This document shows positions 32,602-40,800 of a stretch of DNA of 41,562 bases, piece by piece. The translations under genes and the position numbers were made by a program. The notes beneath the pieces were generated by a model. That model had not been told where the DNA came from, did not search any database, and was given only the letters and a program-made list of their open reading frames with translations. This DNA is from a virus. The stretch is taken from the IMG/VR virus record IMGVR_UViG_3300007640_010161, positions 1-41,562 of that record; one strand, 5' to 3'. Position 1 is the first letter of the stretch; each line of letters begins with the position of its first letter.

Positions 32602-33184
32602 AATCAAAGTAAGATTGTGGTAAGTATATTTGCCATTCTGTAGGTATGCTATACTCTATATTAGATAGTTTGTGTGCTATCGGCAAGTATTTGTTAGTTT
32701 TTTCCGGCCTAAAAGGCAGTTTAGATAAATTCATATTTGCTTGTTTAGGAGTTTTGTTACCCTTTTTCCTATTGCATACAGAACAACACGTGACTATATT
32801 TGTCCAATTAGTTGGAGAACCTAAAGAATAATCCCAGGTAGATTTAGGTATCACATGATCATAAGTTAAATCTTTGGGCAAAAATTGCTTGTTACAATAT
32901 TGACAAGTAAACTTATCTCTTATAAAAATATTTTTTCGAGAAAACACCACTCCATATTTCAGATATTTAAAATAATGTTTAGTCTTGGCAACGGCTGGTA
33001 TAGGATGTTTTTTATTATTAACACATTGTATGTAATCATGTTTATAAAAATCTATTATTTCTATACCATAGTTATTATTATTTTCATATTTTATTTTCCA
33101 ATATATGGCTTTTTTCCAATCTATAATAGATATTGGAGAATAATCCGCATTCAATAAAAGACATTTTTTATGATCAGACCGCAT
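32594..33184 (-). CDS. HNH endonuclease
   Basis: 196 residues. An N-terminal ~80-residue part (LLLNADYSPISIIDWKKAI) is the leader often fused to phage HNH proteins, followed by the zinc-binding HNH core: CQYCNKQF, DLTYDHVIPKS (catalytic His) and NIVTCCSVCNRKKGNKTP. Both CxxC knuckles and the final Asn/His positions are intact, so it is probably active. It may be a homing nuclease or a genome-processing nuclease. It overlaps the PhoH gene by 11 bases and has no strong ribosome binding site. Confidence 0.88.
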   Translation of the reverse strand: MRSDHKKCLLLNADYSPISIIDWKKAIYWKIKYENNNNYGIEIIDFYKHDYIQCVNNKKHPIPAVAKTKHYFKYLKYGVVFSRKNIFIRDKFTCQYCNKQFLPKDLTYDHVIPKSTWDYSLGSPTNWTNIVTCCSVCNRKKGNKTPKQANMNLSKLPFRPEKTNKYLPIAHKLSNIEYSIPTEWQIYLPQSYFDYA

Positions 33185-33881
33185 TTTCCAGTGTTTCTAA
33201 CTTAGCAAGAATTTTACCTATAATAGGATTTCTAATTATGTCATCATTTAACAATTTCGATATTCCTATGTCTGGAACATCATGCAATATTTTGATGAGA
33301 TTCATAAAGCCACCCTGCATATTTTTATATAGATCTGATTGGCCCGTATCTCCTGTTAAAACCATTTTACTGTCATGACCTATTCGAGTCAATAGCATTT
33401 TTAACTGATCATATGAAGCGTTTTGGCATTCGTCAGCCACTACAAAGGCGTTATGAAAGTTTCTACCTCTCATTAAACCAAGAGGTACTACTTCTATTTT
33501 ATGTTGGGTTTTTAATGCCCCATATTGGCTCATTGGTATAAAGTAAGCAATTTCATCTAATATAGGCAGTAAATACGGATGCAACTTTTCTTCTGCTGTT
33601 CCGGGTAAAAAGCCTAACTTTTCTCCAGATTCTACTACCGGCCTAGTTATAATTATTTTTTCAACTTTATCTTCTAGCAAATATTCTAAAGCTATGCCTA
33701 TCGCGATATGGGTTTTTCCACTACCAGCAACACCTTGACAAAAAGTTATAGTGTTTTCAACTATTGTGCGTATAAAATTATGTTGGTTTGGAGTTCTGGG
33801 TTTTAATCGATTCTTATATACAGGATGATGTGATAATGGATTTGTAGCATCTATAACCTTCTTTTTTTTATTTTTTCTCAA
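33174..33881 (-). CDS. phoH: PhoH-like P-loop ATPase, TTG start
   Basis: 235 residues. A Lys-rich N-terminus is followed by RTPNQHNFIRTIVEN and Walker A GVAGSGKTH, RPVVESGEKLGFLPG, Walker B FVVADECQNAS and LTGDTGQSD. These are the standard motifs of PhoH, an RNA helicase/ATPase-like protein widespread in aquatic phages and of debated role. No ATG precedes the first conserved motif: the start must be the TTG at 33881, which has AAAGGTG 6 bases upstream. It begins 23 bases after the ribonucleotide reductase stop, so it may share its transcript. Confidence 0.93.
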   Translation of the reverse strand: MRKNKKKKVIDATNPLSHHPVYKNRLKPRTPNQHNFIRTIVENTITFCQGVAGSGKTHIAIGIALEYLLEDKVEKIIITRPVVESGEKLGFLPGTAEEKLHPYLLPILDEIAYFIPMSQYGALKTQHKIEVVPLGLMRGRNFHNAFVVADECQNASYDQLKMLLTRIGHDSKMVLTGDTGQSDLYKNMQGGFMNLIKILHDVPDIGISKLLNDDIIRNPIIGKILAKLETLENAV

Positions 33882-33904
33882 AATTTACACCTTTCGAAAT
33901 AAAG

Positions 33905-36103
33905 TTAAATTAGACATGCTCCACCCGCACAACTAACTTCCTCTATTCCAGCAGTGTTATCCTCTGTTTCTACTAGTTGTGTATAATCAACTTTTTGATA
34001 GCTGTTGAATAAATCACAATAAATTTTCCAATTATAAACGTCTTTCATGCAATATGTTAGACGTTTGATATCTCCATCAAAATATTTACCAGCGAAATTT
34101 TTCATTTTCGTGATAAACTTAAGCTTGGATTCATCGTCTTCTGGTTTTGCTTGATCAAAAGTAACATAGTCACAAGCTGCCCATAAATTTTTATCAAAAA
34201 CATTTAATGCTAATTCTATTAATCCAGAACACCACAAAGCAGCATCGCCATATTCTTTGACAATCTCTCTACTTGTATAAACTGTAGTAAATGGCGCTTG
34301 TGGATAATCTTTGTCTCCGCTTTGCGGAATCAAACTAATACCAGCAAAATATTTACGATTATCATAAATATATTTGGTAACAGCATCCCATTCATCTGGT
34401 TTAACCGTAACAGTGTTGCTGACATTATGACTTAAATAGTCTTGAGTACATAAATTTTTATTTTTTCCAGCATTTACCCAATTTTTTTGAGCATCTTTAA
34501 CTACCTCCAACATATCGACCGCTGGCAACTGATTTTTGGTTTTTGCACCATCTGGTACTTCAATTGGAAATTTGATAACTTCATCTGTATTATTTGCTGA
34601 CCAACTAGATTTTTCACATGCCTGCGGGTTATAATTTCTGAAGTGTTGATATGGTGCTTCTAAAATATTGGCTTGTACATGTCTTATATATCGTTTGGCG
34701 TGATGTGGGTGAATGCCAGAGCTAGTACCTAGCATACTACTACTTGTACCTTCTGGTTTTAAGCATGTTACCCTGGCAGCTTGATTTATTCCTATCTTTT
34801 TTGATAATTGTTTGTTAGTATCCACAGCAATTTTAGCGCCAGCTTTCAATACTTTTTCCGATAGAACTAGGTCATGTTTTTCCATAATACCCGTTAAAGA
34901 AACACCAAGCAGAGCCTCTCTAGCAAAAATTTTGCAACTAATTTCCCCAAGATAATCTAACTTAGTAAAACCAGCTTGTAAAGTACCTATAATAGCTGCG
35001 GCTTTACATCTTTCATAAAAATCATTCTCATTTTCTATTGAAGAACAATTAATGGTAGAAAGATTACAACCCTGCCAGCCGCTCTCATTTGTTTCTTCAT
35101 CAACAGGCCACATGCCCACTTCCACGCAAGGATTGAAAGTCATTTCTGTTGAATCGCTCCAAATAAATCCAGGTTCTCCAAATTCTTTCACACTTTCCAT
35201 TAATTTTTCGAATTGCTCTAAAGTGGTTTCATTTTTTAGAAGCAATGCGGAATTGTTGCTTCTCGCCCTTTGCGGATTATCTATGTACCAGTTACCTGTT
35301 TTAGCCTTAGCCATTTCTTCATCATCAGCACTAAATAATGCTAAACTAGCAGACCTTCTAACCCCACCGCTTAATACCGCATCACTGCTATGCATAACAA
35401 TATCATAAGCGTCAATTGGGCATAATTTTTTTTGTCCATTAGCAACACAACGATCTAATAGCGCTCTAATTTTTTCTAAGCCTTTAGCAAGAGGTTCATA
35501 TCCTGGGGCTTTTCCAATACCAGAACTTAATTCAGAACCTTGGGGTCGAATTTCAGAATAATCAAATATAACATATTGATCTTGATATGTTTTAAACCTC
35601 GCTTCTGCTGGTTTAACAAAGTATGAACTTAATAAAACACCTAAAGCATCAGCCCAGCCTTCGATACTATCTTCAATCACATACTTTACGCCCTTATCTT
35701 TATCTTTTGCCTTTTGAGATAAATTAGGCAATTTAGCTACGTGATGTTTTTGTACACTAAACCCTGTGCCACTGCCGCACAATAATAACCAAAAACATTC
35801 TTGAAAAAATCTTAGTCTATCACAATAAGAGCTTGTGCAGTTATAAATTTTTGCATGTCTTTTAAGAATAGGCTCTCCACCAAACTGCAGGCCTCTTTGA
35901 CTGCCAAGAACTTTTTTCTTGTACATCATATCATACGCCCAATTGATATCTTCTGAGATATTTTGGTCAGCATACATGGTATGCATCATATTTTTAACGC
36001 GTTCAACGGCTTCTTTCCATGTTTCTCTTCTATTTTTATTTTCTAACCATCTTGCATACTTACTAACAAATGTATAATTTTGAAGCTCTTGAAGCGCTGA
36101 CAT
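33905..36103 (-). CDS. nrdJ: Class II (B12-dependent) ribonucleotide reductase, monomeric type
   Basis: 732 residues, close to the 739 of the Lactobacillus leichmannii monomeric enzyme. The product reduces ribonucleoside triphosphates using adenosylcobalamin to start the radical chain. Visible motifs: NCTSSYC (first redox Cys), GSGTGFSVQKHHVAKLP, LSGGVRRSASLALF, NPCVEV (catalytic thiyl-radical Cys), GCNLSTINC, and the C-terminal pair SCAGGAC that is re-reduced by thioredoxin. All expected cysteines are present and no intein is seen. It needs B12 from the host. AGGGG lies 5 bases before the ATG; promoter, hairpin and a possible leader peptide lie upstream. It works with dCMP deaminase and dNMP kinase. 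Confidence 0.95.
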   Translation of the reverse strand: MSALQELQNYTFVSKYARWLENKNRRETWKEAVERVKNMMHTMYADQNISEDINWAYDMMYKKKVLGSQRGLQFGGEPILKRHAKIYNCTSSYCDRLRFFQECFWLLLCGSGTGFSVQKHHVAKLPNLSQKAKDKDKGVKYVIEDSIEGWADALGVLLSSYFVKPAEARFKTYQDQYVIFDYSEIRPQGSELSSGIGKAPGYEPLAKGLEKIRALLDRCVANGQKKLCPIDAYDIVMHSSDAVLSGGVRRSASLALFSADDEEMAKAKTGNWYIDNPQRARSNNSALLLKNETTLEQFEKLMESVKEFGEPGFIWSDSTEMTFNPCVEVGMWPVDEETNESGWQGCNLSTINCSSIENENDFYERCKAAAIIGTLQAGFTKLDYLGEISCKIFAREALLGVSLTGIMEKHDLVLSEKVLKAGAKIAVDTNKQLSKKIGINQAARVTCLKPEGTSSSMLGTSSGIHPHHAKRYIRHVQANILEAPYQHFRNYNPQACEKSSWSANNTDEVIKFPIEVPDGAKTKNQLPAVDMLEVVKDAQKNWVNAGKNKNLCTQDYLSHNVSNTVTVKPDEWDAVTKYIYDNRKYFAGISLIPQSGDKDYPQAPFTTVYTSREIVKEYGDAALWCSGLIELALNVFDKNLWAACDYVTFDQAKPEDDESKLKFITKMKNFAGKYFDGDIKRLTYCMKDVYNWKIYCDLFNSYQKVDYTQLVETEDNTAGIEEVSCAGGACLI

Positions 36104-36104
36104 A

Positions 36105-36200
36105 TTATCCCCTATTGATAAGAGTTAAAAGGCCTAATATAACTAAGGCCTGGAAAGAAATTTGTTGCATGATGTCATTTTTAATTAAAAAATTGATCAT
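36105..36200 (-). CDS. Possible 31- (or 21-) residue hydrophobic leader peptide
   Basis: An open frame of 31 codons ends one base before the ribonucleotide reductase ATG (TAATATG). The in-frame ATG at 36170 would give the 21-residue MQQISFQALVILGLLTLINRG, with a short hydrophobic helix. The ATG at 36200 lies within the -10 of the candidate promoter, so only the ATG at 36170 would be on that transcript. No ribosome binding site precedes either. An imperfect hairpin sits inside it. It could be a leader peptide coupled to nrdJ translation, or chance. Confidence 0.3.
   Translation of the reverse strand: MINFLIKNDIMQQISFQALVILGLLTLINRG
36130..36151 (-). terminator. Hairpin ahead of nrdJ, terminator or attenuator
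   Basis: Two AGGCCT hexamers (each self-complementary) separated by 10 bases fold into a 6-bp GC-rich stem, followed on the - strand by TTTT. It lies between dCMP deaminase and ribonucleotide reductase and inside the possible leader peptide, so it could end the dCMP deaminase transcript or attenuate nrdJ. Confidence 0.5.
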
Positions 36201-36223
36201 ATATATAATTAACATTATGTAAA
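36196..36223 (-). promoter_or_regulatory. Putative promoter of ribonucleotide reductase
   Basis: TTTACA (36223-36218), a 16-base spacer and TATGAT (36201-36196) on the - strand; each hexamer matches consensus at 5 of 6 positions. The expected start is near 36189, giving a leader of ~85 bases that contains the AGGCCT hairpin. The -35 begins 16 bases after the dCMP deaminase stop. Confidence 0.5.
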
Positions 36224-36238
36224 ATAGTTTGTTGTATA

Positions 36239-36706
36239 TCATAATACACCGCACAAAATTTTCAACCAAGAAAAATCTACATCAACATATTTTATGTTAA
36301 TGCCAGACATCGCTATAAATTGATCAAAAATCTTTTTTTGTTTGTCATCAAATAATAATGTTCCATGATTCTTGGCCATTATAACAGTTTTTATGCCTTC
36401 TTGCCATAAAGACATTATACAATTATTACAACATTGCCCTGTCACATACGCTATGCCATTTTCTGGTCGAATAACACAATTAGACAAAGCATTGCGTTCA
36501 GCGTGTATCATCCAGTCATACTTATCTGGTCTATTTGTGGGTAAAACATCGTCATCGAGCCCTCTAGGAAAACCATTATAACCTATCCCTAGCACACGAT
36601 TATTTTCGTCTGTAATTACACAACCATGTTTTGTGTGTACGTCGTGACTTTTTTGAGAAATTACTTTAGCTAAGACTAAAAAGTATTGCTGCCATGGTAT
36701 GTTCAT
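36239..36706 (-). CDS. dCMP deaminase, probably from a leaderless mRNA
   Basis: 155 residues from the ATG at 36706 (MNIPWQQYFLVLAKVI, the usual start of this family). A TTG five codons earlier is in frame but lies upstream of the expected transcript start. Zinc ligands are in HAERNAL and QCCNNC; KHGCVITDENNRVLGIGYNGFP is the substrate-binding part. It would make dUMP from dCMP, supplying thymidylate synthesis. No ribosome binding site precedes the ATG: a consensus promoter ends 6 bases before it, so the mRNA should begin at or next to the start codon. It lies between a sulfotransferase and ribonucleotide reductase. Confidence 0.9.
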   Translation of the reverse strand: MNIPWQQYFLVLAKVISQKSHDVHTKHGCVITDENNRVLGIGYNGFPRGLDDDVLPTNRPDKYDWMIHAERNALSNCVIRPENGIAYVTGQCCNNCIMSLWQEGIKTVIMAKNHGTLLFDDKQKKIFDQFIAMSGINIKYVDVDFSWLKILCGVL

Positions 36707-36712
36707 ACTTGT

Positions 36713-36740
36713 ATTATACAACGTTGCAGCGATTTGTCAA
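36713..36740 (-). promoter_or_regulatory. Consensus sigma-70 promoter of dCMP deaminase
   Basis: TTGACA (36740-36735), a 16-base spacer and TATAAT (36718-36713) on the - strand: both hexamers match the consensus fully. The -35 contains the TGA stop codon of the sulfotransferase gene. The ATG begins 6 bases after the -10, where transcription itself should start. Confidence 0.85.
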
Positions 36741-37873
36741 ACGTTATCTGTACAGATTTGTTTTACAAAACTAACAATTAGATCTTCAATATTTTTATTT
36801 TGTGTGTTTTTAGCCTTGGTAGTATGTCGCAAAAAATCTACAGAAGATCGTCTTAGTTCATTGAGTTGATCCACGGTGTGGATAACAGTTTTTTGTGGCA
36901 TGACTTTGTACTTTATTAATTCTTTTTTAAGTTTTGTTTGTATTCTTGTTATTCCGTTTATGTTCTTTGATATAAAATTATTAATAAATGGTCTACTTAA
37001 TGAGGGTTTGAAATCATTTTTTACTATAAAATAGGTTTTTAAGTAGTGTAACAACCTTATTCTTTGTTTCGTTGTTAAATTCAAAGGATTCCCTAATTTA
37101 GAATATAAATATAAAATTTTAATTCTTTCAGTAGTTAGTGACGGATTTATAAACAAATTTTTGGTATTGTCAAGGATAGTGCTTGGTATAGGTGAATAAT
37201 TTTTGTTTAAGTATCTAATGAAATCCGATACCATATTTTTATTATATGGTAAAAATTCAAGCCTGTTGTCATCAAAAATTCCAATTTGATCAAAAATAGA
37301 ATACTGTTGTTGTCGCATCAAAAATTCGAACACTTGAGACATATGTTCTGTTGATAATGAATTAAAAACAAATGATTCTTCTACATATTGTGAAAAATAA
37401 CTAGATAAAAATTCTGGTATAGTTTTTATAACAAATATTATTTTATAATCATATCTGTTTGTTGTTAAAAATTTTTTTAAATTTTCCAAAACTCTAGGCT
37501 CATTGCTGCATGATAGTCCTTCACAAGATATTATTGAAATTTTTTTTTTGTCATGTAAACGGCCTACATCTTCAATAAGTTTTTGTTTTAAATAGTCTCG
37601 ATATTTATCCAAATTTTTTATGTCTTGAACAAAACTTGGTCCAAATGGAACTTTTTTTACGTTTTTCCATCTTTCTAGGATATCATATGGATAAAAACAA
37701 AAATTTATTGGTGTACTTGGATTTTTTTTATCGACATCACGCTTGTTTTTTTTGTCGACATATGGCCAAAGATTAACCATTTGATAATTATCAAATGTAT
37801 TATTGTAGAAAAAATGTTGTATGGATGTTGAGCCGGTTTTTGGAAAACCAGCATGTATTAGGACCTTTTTCAT
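36737..37873 (-). CDS. Sulfotransferase-family protein
   Basis: 378 residues from the ATG at 37873; an ATG at 37909 lies inside the upstream gene. KVLIHAGFPKTGSTSIQHFF is the PAPS 5'-phosphosulfate-binding loop of sulfotransferases. KIIFVIKTIPEFLSSYFSQYVEE resembles the 3'-phosphate-binding helix (R-x-P-x-x-x-x-S-x-Y), with Lys in place of Arg. The C-terminal third is helical and basic. It would transfer sulfate from PAPS to a sugar or protein hydroxyl; the acceptor is unknown, perhaps a virion or host glycan. AAGG lies 11 bases before the ATG. A run of ten A on the coding strand lies at about residue 110. Its stop codon is part of the dCMP deaminase promoter. Confidence 0.8.
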   Translation of the reverse strand: MKKVLIHAGFPKTGSTSIQHFFYNNTFDNYQMVNLWPYVDKKNKRDVDKKNPSTPINFCFYPYDILERWKNVKKVPFGPSFVQDIKNLDKYRDYLKQKLIEDVGRLHDKKKISIISCEGLSCSNEPRVLENLKKFLTTNRYDYKIIFVIKTIPEFLSSYFSQYVEESFVFNSLSTEHMSQVFEFLMRQQQYSIFDQIGIFDDNRLEFLPYNKNMVSDFIRYLNKNYSPIPSTILDNTKNLFINPSLTTERIKILYLYSKLGNPLNLTTKQRIRLLHYLKTYFIVKNDFKPSLSRPFINNFISKNINGITRIQTKLKKELIKYKVMPQKTVIHTVDQLNELRRSSVDFLRHTTKAKNTQNKNIEDLIVSFVKQICTDNV

Positions 37874-37886
37874 TGACTGATTAGCC

Positions 37887-40800
37887 TTAAGGGTTTTGTG
37901 GAGCTGCATCTGCGTTTAGGGGCAAATCTGTGCAACCATCACATTGATTATCAACATTTCTACCCTTACCAGTTATAGCATCAAATTTTTCGCTTTTACT
38001 CAAAACAGCTTTGATTATGGCCATATCTGCTGTTGTAGGTTTTTGTAGTGCTGGGTTTTTAGGATTAACTTTACCTAGACTAGATCCAAAATTGTCCCAG
38101 TTTGGTGAAGTTTTAGGGTCTTTACCTAATGCACATATTTCTAACGCAGCTCTAATACTTTCTAAAGCGCTAACGCTAGCATCTACCACATTTTCTAAAT
38201 TATTTAGATACTCTAGCAAGGCCTTACCCTCATAATATATTCTTCTTAGAATACTAATTCTAACATTTGGACCATGTTGTCTAGGTTCGTGACCACAAAA
38301 TGCTGGACAAGGCTGATCAAGATCTTTGGTCGCTATTTGTTGACCGTTTGGTGGAGGATAATGATATGGACCGCCTTCATTCCCATCAGGAATAAATGCT
38401 GGTCCGCCTAGACCCGCCAAGCCTTCACCGGTTGTTGTTGGTTGATCGCTATCAAGACTATCAGGAATTTTGTCCTCAAATGCTCTATAAATAGTATTAT
38501 GAAAAACTGATGTTGATTTTTTATCACACAATATTGTGTTGTTGAGTATTCCTGTAATGTATGTTCCAAAAGCCATGAAAGATGTATCTTTTTGGAAAAA
38601 CTTGGTTCTATAAACTCTGTAGTTTACCAAAATGTGAGTAGGCTCTTGACCTACGCATATTATAGACACATCCTTTTCGCTAATATCTGCCAAGCCATCT
38701 TTTTGTGGAGTTGTTGGTTGGGGTGTCTCAAAAGGTAAATCGCCATCTCCTTTGCTAGGTGGACAAGCTTTAGATATTTTTTCTCTGAGTAACTGCATTA
38801 ATTTTGATTTTAAATCTCCTAAAGTTTTGGCCGGCCCATCGCCCCCTCCTTGAACTTGTGCATCTTTAACAAATTCAGCAATTTTTGCTAATATGCTTTC
38901 ATATGCTTCTTTCAGCCCTGCATCTAACTCATCTCTGATTCTATCGGCAACACTGGTATTACTATCTTTAAGTTTTGTGTTTAGTACAGTAGCACAATCC
39001 CAAGATTTAGAAAGCTCTAAGCAATTATTGTATAGTTCGTTTTGTCTGTCTATATACCTCACCATTTGCACCAATTTTCTTTTGGCTCTAGCATATGCAG
39101 ATGCTGCTCTTATATATCTTATTGTCATAGTGTCTATTATATCATCGGTCGATTTAAAACCACCGTGAGTAAAATCTAATTCCACCCGCTCTCTGATAAA
39201 ATTGGCAGTCGCAGAAGGTAAGTAATTATCGTTTATTACATCGGTATCTATTGCGCCGGTAATTTTTTGCGCCAGCTTAACACCACCAACTTCATAACCA
39301 CTAGGACTTCTTGCTGTTAACGCCTCCATTGCTTTTCTGGCGGCGTTAGCATCTTTGGTGCGTCGTGCTACTTCTTCATCAAAATCTGCTTTCTTAGACT
39401 CTGGATTTAGGTCCTCACATCCTGTTCCTCCTTCTCCCGGCTCAGCAATTAAACATTCCTCTACTAATTTTGTTATAGCTTCGGTAACCTTTGTGGTAGT
39501 AATTGTATTATCAAAAACATCTGTACCAGGTTCCTCAAATGCTGGATTTTTTTTATCGCCATCACATTTAAACTCTTTATCGTTAACCGCATTTAAAGCT
39601 TTTGTTAAATCAACGGATACTAATTTATCTACCGTATCATCTACTTTATTAATAAAACAAGATAAGAAACATGTACTAATTGTAGTAGCGCTACCGGTAT
39701 CACCCCCGCAATATATTTCTTTTAACTGTTCTAATTTACTAATTTCGCTTTGATTAGATACTTTTTCGTCACGTACTTCTTTTATAAGTTCGTTCAGAAT
39801 TTCGATTAGTTGGTTTAAGCTTTCTTCTCTTCTATCATAGAAGCCTGTATCTTCTGGGCCTATAGTATCACATTCTTCTGGGGTTATAGGATTAAACACA
39901 TCGGTGTCGTAACCACATGTCTTTTTGACCTTTTCTCCAGCATCAGCAAGTTCTCTTTTGCGTTTTAATACTGTTAGCCAGTGGGCTCCTGTTGGACCAG
40001 TGGTATCTTTGTCTAAGCCCTCAATGTCCTGTTGTAACTTATCTAATTTTCTTTTCCATTGAGTTTTAGCAGCAGAAATTCTTTCTCTTAGTGCTCCGGC
40101 TGTTCTTGGTGAAATATAGTCGTTGCCTTCCCAATATTTTTCGGTGGTGACATACCTCCATTCTCTCACTTCTATATCTTCAGAATCTAGTTTGCCTGTT
40201 AATACTCTTTCGTATCCTTTAATAACATCAAATATAGAATCGATTCTATTTTTTTCTAACCTTGATTCTGTTAATTGTTGTAAAGCTTTATTATACTCAT
40301 CTAAACTAAATTCATAATAGCTTTTAGCATCAAAATATTCTTCTCTGGCGCGAAGACATGCTGCTGATTCATTGCCGGTTTTGTTTGGTAATGTGTCTTT
40401 GGGAACATCTACGAATACGATCATTGGCTCCTCGTCTGGAGCCTCGCCTGGAATCCGTCGAGTTTCTTGTCTAGTACCTCTAGTTCTAGTTTTAGCCGCA
40501 GAACGCTCGCGATCATTTTCAGCTATTTCTTGTTGAAGTTCTTGTATGGTTTCTTGAGAATTTGCAATTGCTTGGTCTTTAATGTTTTGATCACGTTCTA
40601 GCTCATTTATTTGTGCAATAATCTTATCGCATTCTTTTTTGTCTACCTCTGGTAAATTTAGTTCGATATCAACACTTTCAAATATATCAGAAATTAGCTC
40701 AGTTAATTGTATCCTTAACTGTTTTTTCATTTCATTAATAATATTATCATATACTGTTATTAATGGTTGATTATCTATTTCAATACTGGATATACGAAAA

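Noticed and set aside
36104-36238. Cobalamin riboswitch before the B12-dependent reductase
   Set aside because: The leader is about 85 bases, much shorter than a cobalamin riboswitch, and has no recognisable B12-box.
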